Source of the DNA: UBA7067 sp051880615 | GTDB lineage: Bacteria > Bacillota > Clostridia > Oscillospirales > Acutalibacteraceae | Length of the DNA stretch: 64,000 bases | NCBI GenBank assembly: GCA_051880615.1 | Contig: JBJEOH010000038.1 | Span: forward strand, 54,759-118,758 | Direction of reading: 5' to 3' | In this document: positions 24,660 to 32,286 of the stretch, piece by piece | Numbering within the stretch: the stretch's first letter is position 1 | How the letters are laid out: each line of letters opens with the position of its first letter | The notes under the pieces: model-generated | What the model saw: the letters and a program-made list of their open reading frames with translations, nothing else | Database searches by the model: none | What the model was told of the DNA's origin: nothing | Position numbers and translations under genes: made by a program

Positions 24660-25763
24660 ATGGCTATGTTACAGGCGACCCCGGATAAGAAGACGATTGT
24701 AAGGGAAATACTGGAGATTGGTAAGTCGAAGGGAGAGATTAGCACAAAGGAAATTTTTGATGTAATGGGCGAGGTTGTGTTTGAGCCTGATCAGATTGAA
24801 AAAATCTATGACAGCCTTGAGCAGATGAATGTGACTATCGTCGAGGACTTTGACGATATGCCGATTGACGACATCAAGCTTGACGAGAAGGACGATGATG
24901 ATGATACTATTGAGGAGGTAAGCTCCGACAGTATAGCGATTGACGACCCTGTCAAGGTGTATCTCAAGGAAATCGGCAGAGTGCCGCTGCTTACACCTGA
25001 CGAGGAAATTGAGCTTGCGATAAAGATAAAGCAGGGTGACAGCGCGGCTAAAAAGCGTTTGTCAGAGGCAAACCTAAGGCTTGTTGTAAGCATAGCAAAG
25101 CGTTACCTCGGCAGAGGAATGCAGTTCCTTGATCTGATTCAGGAGGGCAATCTGGGACTTATCAAGGCGGTTGAAAAGTTTGACTATACAAAGGGCTTTA
25201 AGTTTTCAACCTATGCAACATGGTGGATAAGACAGGCTATTACAAGAGCCATTGCCGACCAGGCAAGAACTATAAGAATTCCTGTGCATATGGTTGAAAC
25301 AATTAACAAGGTCAAAAAGGTTTCAAGCCAGCTTCTGCACACAAACGGTCACGAGCCGACGGCAGACGAGATTGCCGATGTGCTGGGTATGCCGGTTGAT
25401 AAGGTGCGCGAGATTATGAGAGTTGCACAGGAGCCTGTGTCGCTTGAAACTCCGATAGGCGAGGAGGAGGACAGCCACTTAGGCGACTTTATACCCGACG
25501 ATGACGCTCCTGCTCCGGCTGACGCAGCGTCGCACACTTTGCTTAAAGAGCAGCTGTCTGAGGTGCTCGACACGCTCACCCCGAGAGAGGAAAAGGTTTT
25601 AAGACTCCGCTTCGGCCTTGAGGACGGGCGTTCACGCACACTTGAAGAGGTGGGCAAGGAGTTTGATGTTACAAGGGAGAGAATAAGACAGATTGAGGCA
25701 AAGGCACTGAGGAAGCTCAGACACCCCAGCCGCAGCAAGAAGCTTAAGGACTTCCTTGATTGA
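24660..25763 (+). CDS. rpoD: Primary sigma factor (sigma-70/SigA)
   Basis: 367 residues. A short acidic region 1.1 (1-95) is followed by region 1.2 (DPVKVYLKEIGRVPLLTPDE), region 2 (RLVVSIAKRYLGRGMQFLDL, then GLIKAVEKFDYTKGFKFSTY and ATWWIRQAI), region 3 (RIPVHMVETINKVKKVS) and region 4 (LTPREEKVLRLRFGLEDG, VTRERIRQIEAKALRKLRHP). It recognises the TTGACA/TATAAT promoters seen across this window. An ATG at 24654 is only 3 bases after the AAAGGA; the ATG at 24660 has a 9-base spacing and is preferred. It is the third gene of the dgt-dnaG-rpoD operon. Confidence 0.96.
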   Translation: MAMLQATPDKKTIVREILEIGKSKGEISTKEIFDVMGEVVFEPDQIEKIYDSLEQMNVTIVEDFDDMPIDDIKLDEKDDDDDTIEEVSSDSIAIDDPVKVYLKEIGRVPLLTPDEEIELAIKIKQGDSAAKKRLSEANLRLVVSIAKRYLGRGMQFLDLIQEGNLGLIKAVEKFDYTKGFKFSTYATWWIRQAITRAIADQARTIRIPVHMVETINKVKKVSSQLLHTNGHEPTADEIADVLGMPVDKVREIMRVAQEPVSLETPIGEEEDSHLGDFIPDDDAPAPADAASHTLLKEQLSEVLDTLTPREEKVLRLRFGLEDGRSRTLEEVGKEFDVTRERIRQIEAKALRKLRHPSRSKKLKDFLD

Positions 25764-25772
25764 GGGTAGACA

Positions 25773-26156
25773 ATGTTCACTATTGATGAAACAAATGAGA
25801 TGCTCGACGAAATAGTCGATACTCTGCCCGAACCGCTGTTTAGGGAACTGAGCGGCGGCGTGATTATTCTGCCGCAGCTCAAAATTCACCCCAAGGCTGT
25901 TGATAACGACCTTTACATAATGGGCGAGTATTCGCGCTCGTCCATTGGCACTCTGATAAAGATATACTACGGCTCGTTTGCAAAAATCTACGGCAATGCC
26001 TCGCGTGAGGTTTATTACGAACAGCTCAGGCGCGTGCTTGTGCATGAGCTGAGGCACCACAACGAAACGCTTGCCGGATATAGAGATTTGATTTTGTATG
26101 ATGAAATGCAGATAGCCGAGTATCTGAGGAAGAAGCAACAGCAAAAGACGAACTGA
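25773..26156 (+). CDS. Small zincin-like metallopeptidase family protein
   Basis: 127 residues, PF06262-like (DUF1025). The zinc motif is VLVHELRHHNE, an HExxH with a following His, and the region before it, GTLIKIYYGSFAKIYG, is typical. The substrate is unknown. It begins 9 bases after the rpoD stop and is probably co-transcribed. Such proteins commonly sit beside housekeeping genes in actinobacteria and clostridia. Confidence 0.85.
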   Translation: MFTIDETNEMLDEIVDTLPEPLFRELSGGVIILPQLKIHPKAVDNDLYIMGEYSRSSIGTLIKIYYGSFAKIYGNASREVYYEQLRRVLVHELRHHNETLAGYRDLILYDEMQIAEYLRKKQQQKTN

Positions 26157-26208
26157 ATTTAGGTTCAGTAAATTCGACAGGATAAAATAAATTTGCACAA
26201 TAAAATGA

Positions 26209-26237
26209 TTGACATTGAGTTATTTATGTGTTATTAT
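26209..26237 (+). promoter_or_regulatory. Promoter of the trp T-box/transporter operon
   Basis: TTGACA (26209-26214), 17-base spacer, TATTAT (26232-26237). It lies just upstream of the T-box leader. Confidence 0.8.
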
Positions 26238-26243
26238 TAGCTA

Positions 26244-26497
26244 CAATAATAAAACCGTTGATAAGGAAGTAAAGCCTTCAGCGAGCGCACAGAGAGCCCT
26301 TGGCGGTGGGAATAGGGCGGCTATCGGGCTGGCAAATGGACCTTTGAGGGTGCGGCGGATAATGCCGCAACGCGTGCTTGCGTTACAAGGCGGGAGCGTG
26401 TCAGCGCTTCGTGAGAGGGCGATTTTTCGTCAATCAAGGTGGTACCGCAGAGTATATTCTGTCCTTGGATTACATTAAGTAATCCAAGGACTTTTTG
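26244..26497 (+). ncRNA. T-box leader (tryptophan) of the trpXYZ-type operon
   Basis: Stem I carries AGAGAG and an apical GGCGGTGGGAATAGGG. The specifier loop reads AAATGGACCTTTGAGGG, giving the codon TGG (26337-26339), which reads tRNA-Trp. The T-box sequence AAGGTGGTACCGCAG lies at 26436-26450. The terminator has perfect 12-bp arms, GTCCTTGGATTA (26461-26472) and TAATCCAAGGAC (26480-26491), followed by TTTTTG. It fits control of a tryptophan importer by uncharged tRNA-Trp. Confidence 0.93.
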
Positions 26498-26514
26498 TTT
26501 TTGGGGGAATAAAA

Positions 26515-26547
26515 ATGAAGCTGTATACAAAACGATGGCGATGCTGA
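26515..26547 (+). CDS. Possible 10-codon leader peptide with a Trp codon
   Basis: ATG preceded by GGGGGA at 5-6 bases and encoding MKLYTKRWRC before TGA. It lies between the T-box terminator and the binding-protein gene. It may be a real leader peptide, the remnant of a gene, or chance. No conserved function can be claimed. Confidence 0.25.
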   Translation: MKLYTKRWRC

Positions 26548-26622
26548 GTTTGCAGGCGTGGTAGGAAATTTCAGTCAGACAATAAAAATATAAATTTGTA
26601 AATTCAGAAAGAGGTAATTCAA

Positions 26623-27639
26623 ATGAAAAAGATTTTATGCCTACTTATGGCAATTTTAACCTGTGCTGTTGTTTTTGCAGGCTGTGCAGGCGGCTCAGGC
26701 TCAGGTTCCAACGCTTCTTCAGGCAAGGAAAGCTCAAACACGGACAAGGTAAAGATTGGTATTATCAAAATTGTTGAGCACACATCACTTAACACAATAG
26801 AAGAATCGATAATCGCAGGCTTAAAAGATCAGGGCTATGTTGACGGTGAGAACGCAGAAATCACAGCGTTGTCGGCTCAGAACGACCCGTCAAATGTTCC
26901 GGCTATGATGGACAAATTTGTAGCAGACGGTACTGATATTGTTATTGCAATAACAACTCCTGTTGCCTGTGCTGCACTGAAATACGCCGACCAGATTCCC
27001 GTTCTTTTCTCGGCTGTTTCAAGCCCTATTGAGGCAGGACTTACAACAAGCCTTGACAAACCTGACAAAAATGTAACAGGTACCTGCGACGCTGTACCTG
27101 TTGATAAAATCTTTGATATGGCACTTGAACTTACACCGGATATCAAGACAGTAGGTCTTATTTATAACTCTGCTGAGGACAGCTCGGTTGCAAACATTGA
27201 AAGTGCAAAGAAATACTGTGATAAAATAGGTCTTAAGTATGTTGAGGCTAATGTTGAGAACAGCTCAGCTATACAGCAAGCGGCAGAGTCACTCGTGACA
27301 AAGTGTGACGCAGTGTTCTCACCGACAGACAACACTGTTGCTGAAGGTATGGCTGTACTCTCACAGGTTTGCAATGACGTAAAAATTCCGTGCTATGTAG
27401 GCGCTGACTCAATGGTTAAGGACGGCGGCTTTGCAACAATCGGAATAAAATATGAGGATTTGGGTATTGAAACAGCCAATATGGCAGTTAAGGTGCTTAA
27501 CGGTACAAAGGTCTCCGACATTCCGGTTCTTGTTTTTGATGACCTTTCAACATATGTTAATACAACAACTGCCGAGAAAATCGGCGTGACAATTCCGCAG
27601 TCGCTTCTTGACAACGAAAAAACGGTTGTTTTTGAATAA
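26623..27639 (+). CDS. trpX: ABC transporter substrate-binding lipoprotein, TrpX-like
   Basis: 338 residues. The lipobox FAGC (Cys21) is followed by a Gly/Ser linker, then a periplasmic-binding fold of the PF04392 type: KIGIIKIVEHTSLNTIEESI, AQNDPSNVPAMMDKFVADG, SAVSSPIEAGL, TGLIYNS-like VGLIYNSAEDSS and VFSPTDNTVAEGM. Family members bind tryptophan or other aromatic compounds; the Trp T-box in front argues for tryptophan. AGAGGT lies before the ATG. It is the first gene of a three-gene operon with a permease and an ATPase. Confidence 0.88.
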   Translation: MKKILCLLMAILTCAVVFAGCAGGSGSGSNASSGKESSNTDKVKIGIIKIVEHTSLNTIEESIIAGLKDQGYVDGENAEITALSAQNDPSNVPAMMDKFVADGTDIVIAITTPVACAALKYADQIPVLFSAVSSPIEAGLTTSLDKPDKNVTGTCDAVPVDKIFDMALELTPDIKTVGLIYNSAEDSSVANIESAKKYCDKIGLKYVEANVENSSAIQQAAESLVTKCDAVFSPTDNTVAEGMAVLSQVCNDVKIPCYVGADSMVKDGGFATIGIKYEDLGIETANMAVKVLNGTKVSDIPVLVFDDLSTYVNTTTAEKIGVTIPQSLLDNEKTVVFE

Positions 27640-27668
27640 TCCTACCTGAGAAAAGGATAGATTGATTT

Positions 27669-28634
27669 ATGCAGTTTTTAACTTTAGGCTTAGGCTCGCT
27701 TGAGCAGGGGCTTATATATGCGATTATGGCTATCGGCGTGTTTGTGTCGTTGCGAATACTCGATATACCCGACCTCACCGTCGACGGCTCGTTCATAACG
27801 GGTGCTGCGGTGTCTGTTATGATAACAAATATGCAGCCGTCAAATGATAGTGGCTTGCTGTTTGCGATACTCTCGCTTGTGCTGGCGCTTCTTGCAGGAG
27901 CAGTTGCCGGTATGATAACGGGTATATTACAGACAAAGCTGAAGGTTCAGCCTCTTCTTGCGGGAATACTGACAATGACCGGATTATATTCAATAAACCT
28001 TATGATTATGGGTGAAAAGCCGACGGTCAACATCAACGGTAAAACAAGCATTTTCTCGGACGCACAGGCGTTTGGGGTGCAGCTTCTCGGCGATTTGGAT
28101 ATAAGCGTAGCGAAGAAGCTGGCGGTTATTCCGATACTCCTTTTGATTGTCGTTATAGTTGCCGTTGTGCTTTATTGGTTTTTAAGAACACAGATAGGAA
28201 TGTCAATAAGGGCAACCGGCGACAATGTTGAAATGGTAAACGCAAGCTCGATTAACTCAGACGCTATGAAAATACTGGGTCTTGCGATAGCAAACGGCAT
28301 TGTTGCGCTGTCGGGTGCGGCTCTGGCGCAGAACCAGAGCTTTGCAGATGCCAAGGCTGGCACAGGTATGGTTGTTGTCGGAATAGCATCAATAATTATC
28401 GGTGAAACGATATTCGGCAGGCGGTCGGTGCTCAACAATCTGATTTCCGCAATTCTGGGCGCGGTGGTTTACAGAGTGTTTATTACTATTGTATTCCAGC
28501 TCGGGCTTCCCGCGTCATACTTTAAGCTGTTGTCGGCAATAATTGTTATTATTGCTATAAGCGTACCTATAATAAGCGAGAAGATTGTCAGAAGAAATGC
28601 AAGGAGGGCGAAAAACGACAATGCTAAGACTTGA
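27669..28634 (+). CDS. trpY: ABC transporter permease, TrpY-like
   Basis: 321 residues, about eight to nine hydrophobic segments, of the branched-chain amino acid/ribose permease type (PF02653). MAIGVFVSLRILDIPDLTVD near the start is the typical ABC permease opening of the TrpXYZ group, and SIRATGDNVEMVNASSINSD is the cytoplasmic coupling loop. The last 14 bases overlap the ATPase gene. Function follows from its partners and the Trp T-box. Confidence 0.88.
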   Translation: MQFLTLGLGSLEQGLIYAIMAIGVFVSLRILDIPDLTVDGSFITGAAVSVMITNMQPSNDSGLLFAILSLVLALLAGAVAGMITGILQTKLKVQPLLAGILTMTGLYSINLMIMGEKPTVNINGKTSIFSDAQAFGVQLLGDLDISVAKKLAVIPILLLIVVIVAVVLYWFLRTQIGMSIRATGDNVEMVNASSINSDAMKILGLAIANGIVALSGAALAQNQSFADAKAGTGMVVVGIASIIIGETIFGRRSVLNNLISAILGAVVYRVFITIVFQLGLPASYFKLLSAIIVIIAISVPIISEKIVRRNARRAKNDNAKT

Positions 28635-29412
28635 AAATGCGTGTATCACCTTCCATGCAAATACCGTAAACGAACGCAAGGCGCTTGATAATGTAAATCT
28701 TCACCTTAAAAAGGGTGATTTTGTCACCGTAATAGGCAGTAACGGCGCAGGAAAATCAACGATGCTTAATGCGATTTCGGGAACATATATAATCGACAGC
28801 GGCTATGTGTATCTTGATAATCAGGATGTAACAATGCAAAAAAGCTATAAGCGCGCAAAGTACATTGGCAGGCTGTTTCAGGACCCGTTAAAGGGAACCG
28901 CCCCGAATATGACGATTGAAGAGAACCTTGCCCTTGCCTACAGCAGAGGCTCAAGGCGAGGATTGTCGAGAGGAATCAAGAAGTCTGATGAACAGCTGTT
29001 TAAAAACCAGCTTTCACGCCTTGGGCTTGGTCTTGAGGAAAGGCTGAAATCAAAGGTGGGTTTGCTGTCAGGCGGACAGCGGCAGGCTTTGACGCTTTTA
29101 ATGGCGACTATAGTTACACCGAAAATCCTCCTGCTTGATGAGCATACTGCGGCGCTTGACCCGAAAACTGCAAAGCAGGTTATGGATATTACAAATGAAA
29201 TTGTAAAGGAAAACAACATAACAACGCTGATGGTTACTCACAACATCAAGGATGCGCTGAGTACAGGCAACAAAACGCTTGTGATGTCGAACGGAAAAAT
29301 AATCACCGTTTTAGAGGGTGAGCAGCGGAAGAATATGACGGTTGAAAAGCTGATGAAGCTTTATTCTGACGCGGCAGGCGATACCTTCTCTGATAAAAAT
29401 CTGTTGGATTAA
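28621..29412 (+). CDS. trpZ: ABC transporter ATP-binding protein, TrpZ-like
   Basis: 263 residues. Walker A GSNGAGKST at residues 39-47, Q-loop RLFQDPLKGTAPNMTIEENL, signature LLSGGQRQALTL, Walker B ILLLDEHTAALDPKT and the switch His in MVTHNIKDAL. Nucleotide binding is therefore intact. The start is the ATG at 28621, with AAGGAGGG 12 bases before it; an earlier in-frame start at 28585 would lack a site. It overlaps the permease gene by 14 bases and ends at a terminator. Confidence 0.9.
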   Translation: MLRLENACITFHANTVNERKALDNVNLHLKKGDFVTVIGSNGAGKSTMLNAISGTYIIDSGYVYLDNQDVTMQKSYKRAKYIGRLFQDPLKGTAPNMTIEENLALAYSRGSRRGLSRGIKKSDEQLFKNQLSRLGLGLEERLKSKVGLLSGGQRQALTLLMATIVTPKILLLDEHTAALDPKTAKQVMDITNEIVKENNITTLMVTHNIKDALSTGNKTLVMSNGKIITVLEGEQRKNMTVEKLMKLYSDAAGDTFSDKNLLD

Positions 29413-29459
29413 AGTAAATTTAATATGCGTTGTATAGATGCGATGCGCATTGTGAAAAG

Positions 29460-29497
29460 AGCAGTCACTTTTGAGTCAAAAAGCGGCTGCTTTTTTG
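29460..29497 (+). terminator. Terminator of the trpXYZ-type operon
   Basis: Stem AGCAGTC / GGCTGCT (29460-29466 and 29485-29491, one G-T pair) with an inner CTTTT/AAAAG helix, followed by TTTTTT. Confidence 0.85.
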
Positions 29498-29623
29498 CAG
29501 GGTGTTTTTCTTTTTGACAATATGCGACAAATAGCTATGTACTGTTCAAAAAATGTGCTATAATTAATCTGTATAGAATAAAATGAAAAGTAAAGAACTG
29601 ACAAAATGAGGGGAACGATTGGT

Positions 29624-31981
29624 ATGAGACTAAATGAATTGAAATCAGGTGAAAGCGCTGTCGTTACTTCTGTGGGCGGTCAGGGTGCTCTGCGTCAGCA
29701 TTTTCTTGATATGGGGCTTATACCCGGTGCGTTGGTTACGATGGTAAAGCTTGCGCCTATGGGAGACCCGATGGAGCTGCAAATTCACGGGTATGAGCTT
29801 ACACTCAGGCTTGAGGATGCAAAGAAAATTGAAATAGACAGTACGGACAAACCGGTTAAGGCTCAGAAATCAAGGCTCAGGGCAGTAGATTCTTCTGTGC
29901 ATCCCGGATTGGGAGAGGGCGGAATATACCACACGAAGTCGAGCGGTGCGCCTTTGCCGTCCGGCGAGTGCCTGACCTTTGCTCTTGCCGGAAACCAGAA
30001 CTGCGGCAAGACTACTCTGTTTAATCAGCTTACCGGTTCAAACCAGCATGTCGGGAATTTTCCCGGTGTTACGGTTGACAGAAAGGACGGTTCGATAAGG
30101 GGCAAGTCGAACACTCTTGTGACGGATTTGCCGGGTATATATTCGATGTCGCCGTATTCAAGTGAGGAGCTTGTGACAAGGGAATTTCTGCTTGAAGAAA
30201 GACCGAGGGGAATTATAAATATAGTTGACGCCACAAATATTGAGAGAAATATGTATCTTACAATGCAGCTTATGGAGCTTAATATTCCAATGGTTCTGGC
30301 GCTGAATATGATGGACGAGGTCAGAGAAAACGGCGGTTCGATACTCGTAAACGAGATGGAAAAAATGCTCGGCATACCCATTGTGCCGATTTCGGCAGCT
30401 AAAAACGAGGGTATAGATGAGCTTGTCAGCCACGCAATACATGTGGCAAAATATCGCGAGCGTCCCGGAAGAACGGATTTCTGTTCTCCTGATGAACACG
30501 GCGGAGCAGTACATAGATGCCTGCACGCGATAATGCACCTTATTGAGGATCACGCAAAGCAGGCGGGAATTCCTGTTCGTTTTGCGGCGGCAAAGCTTGT
30601 TGAGGGTGATGAGCTCATTCTTGAAAGACTGAGTCTTGATAAAAATGAAAAGGAAACTCTTGAGCACATAATAGTGCAGATGGAGGAGGAGAGAGGTCTT
30701 GACAGAGCCGCCGCCATTGCCGATATGCGCTTCGGCTTTATTGAATCGGTCTGTGAGGCGACGGTTGTCAAGCCGAAAGAGAGCCGCGAGCACGCGAGAA
30801 GCGCATCTATTGACAGGATACTTACAGGTAAATTCACTGCTATTCCTGCGTTTGTCTGTATAATGGCGCTTGTTTTCTGGCTTACATTCGGACTTATCGG
30901 TTCAGGTTTGTCGGAGCTTCTGAATATGGGCATAGAGTGGCTGACCGGTGTTGTGGACGGCGCTTTGACCGCATACGGAATAAACGAGGTTGTTCATTCG
31001 CTGATTATTGACGGCATCTTTGCCGGCGTAGGCAGTGTTCTCAGCTTCCTGCCGACCATTATTACGCTGTTTTTCTTTTTGTCAATCCTTGAGGACAGCG
31101 GATATATGGCGAGGGTTGCGTTTGTTATGGATAAGCTTTTGCGAAAAATCGGTCTGTCGGGCAGAAGTATTGTTCCGATGCTTATCGGATTCGGGTGTAC
31201 TGTTCCGGGCGTTATGGCAAGCCGAACTCTTCCGTCTGAGCGTGACAGAAAGATGACGATTCTGCTCACGCCGTTTATGAGCTGTTCGGCAAAGCTGCCG
31301 ATTTATGCCCTGTTCACCGCCGTGTTCTTCCCCGATAACGGCGCACTTGTGATGATAGGTCTTTATTTTACAGGAATAATCGTGGGAATATTATACGCAT
31401 TTCTGCTTAAGGGTACAATGTTTAAGGGTGAGGCTGTGCCGTTTGTTATGGAACTGCCGAACTACAGAATGCCGGGAGCAAAAAATGTGTGGCTGCTTTT
31501 GTGGGATAAGGCGAAGGACTTTATATCAAGAGCCTTCACGGTTATTTTTGTTGCGACAATTATTATCTGGTTTTTGCAGAGCTTTGACACAAGGCTCAAC
31601 ATTGTTACACGCTCGCAGGACAGCCTGCTTGCGGCTCTTGCAGGGCTGATTTCGCCGCTGTTTGCGCCGCTCGGACTCGGCGACTGGAGAATTTCTACTG
31701 CGCTTATCACAGGCTTTACAGCAAAGGAAAGCGTTGTGTCAACGCTCACCGTTTTGTTCGGCGGTCAGACAGGCGCAATAACAAGCTTGTTCACGCCGTT
31801 TTCGGCATTGGTATTTCTGGTGTTTACACTGCTGTATACTCCGTGTGTTGCGGCGATAACATCTGTAAAGCGTGAGCTTGGCGGAAAATGGGCGGTCGGC
31901 GTTGTCGGCGTTCAGTGCGTTATAGCGTGGATAGCGGCTTTTTTACTGCACACAATAGGACTTGTAGCAGGGTGGGTGTGA
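29624..31981 (+). CDS. feoB: Ferrous iron transporter, FeoA-FeoB fusion
   Basis: 785 residues. Residues 1-75 are a complete FeoA SH3-like domain (MRLNELKSGESAVVTSVGGQ, HFLDMGLIPGALVTMV). A 40-residue linker leads to the G domain: GNQNCGKTTLFNQL (about 123), FPGVTVDRKDG, DLPGIYSMSPYS, LNMMD and the SAAKNEG loop. The C-terminal half has two Gate domains with GFGCTVPGVMASRTL and TAKESVVSTLTVLFGG and several transmembrane helices. It imports ferrous iron under anaerobic conditions. The ATG at 29624 has GAGGGGA 8-9 bases before it; an in-frame ATG at 29606 has none. Confidence 0.95.
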   Translation: MRLNELKSGESAVVTSVGGQGALRQHFLDMGLIPGALVTMVKLAPMGDPMELQIHGYELTLRLEDAKKIEIDSTDKPVKAQKSRLRAVDSSVHPGLGEGGIYHTKSSGAPLPSGECLTFALAGNQNCGKTTLFNQLTGSNQHVGNFPGVTVDRKDGSIRGKSNTLVTDLPGIYSMSPYSSEELVTREFLLEERPRGIINIVDATNIERNMYLTMQLMELNIPMVLALNMMDEVRENGGSILVNEMEKMLGIPIVPISAAKNEGIDELVSHAIHVAKYRERPGRTDFCSPDEHGGAVHRCLHAIMHLIEDHAKQAGIPVRFAAAKLVEGDELILERLSLDKNEKETLEHIIVQMEEERGLDRAAAIADMRFGFIESVCEATVVKPKESREHARSASIDRILTGKFTAIPAFVCIMALVFWLTFGLIGSGLSELLNMGIEWLTGVVDGALTAYGINEVVHSLIIDGIFAGVGSVLSFLPTIITLFFFLSILEDSGYMARVAFVMDKLLRKIGLSGRSIVPMLIGFGCTVPGVMASRTLPSERDRKMTILLTPFMSCSAKLPIYALFTAVFFPDNGALVMIGLYFTGIIVGILYAFLLKGTMFKGEAVPFVMELPNYRMPGAKNVWLLLWDKAKDFISRAFTVIFVATIIIWFLQSFDTRLNIVTRSQDSLLAALAGLISPLFAPLGLGDWRISTALITGFTAKESVVSTLTVLFGGQTGAITSLFTPFSALVFLVFTLLYTPCVAAITSVKRELGGKWAVGVVGVQCVIAWIAAFLLHTIGLVAGWV

Positions 31982-31982
31982 T

Positions 31983-32123
31983 ATGAACGCATTAAGTATA
32001 ATTTTGCTGATTGCCATTGCTGTCGCATTCGTTTTAGCGATAAGGCACATTTGGCGCAGAAAAGGCTCCGCTTGCGGCTGCAGCGGAGATTGCAGCAGAT
32101 GCCGCAGAAACTGTGAAAAGTGA
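31983..32123 (+). CDS. FeoB-associated Cys-rich membrane protein
   Basis: 46 residues. One hydrophobic helix (SIILLIAIAVAFVLAI, about 5-20) and a basic stretch (RHIWRRKG) are followed by a Cys-rich tail, CGCSGDCSRCRRNC, with five cysteines after the first. This arrangement matches the PF12669 family found directly after feoB. It starts one base after the feoB stop, so the two are translationally linked. The tail may bind iron or act in electron or metal delivery; this is inferred. Confidence 0.9.
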   Translation: MNALSIILLIAIAVAFVLAIRHIWRRKGSACGCSGDCSRCRRNCEK

Positions 32124-32180
32124 AAGAAAATTTGCTTGCCATATCTTCAAATTCAAAAATTCTCTGTCATATTAAATTAT

Positions 32181-32209
32181 TTGACTTTTTATCAACAAAA
32201 TATTATAAT
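32181..32209 (+). promoter_or_regulatory. Promoter of the capD-like gene
   Basis: TTGACT (32181-32186), 17-base spacer, TATAAT (32204-32209), about 78 bases before the ATG. Confidence 0.8.
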
Positions 32210-32286
32210 CATCTTAAAATTGCCCTGTGGTATGGGCGTGTGGATTGTATAATTTGCCCTTGTTAAAAGAAGAGGTAATGATATAG

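Noticed and set aside
26209..26478. Open frame of about 89 codons across the T-box leader
   Set aside because: It covers the promoter, specifier and T-box sequence, so the RNA structure explains it; no ribosome site or protein family fits.
30158..30793. Antisense frame of about 211 codons within feoB
   Set aside because: Codon-bias shadow of feoB; composition resembles no protein family.
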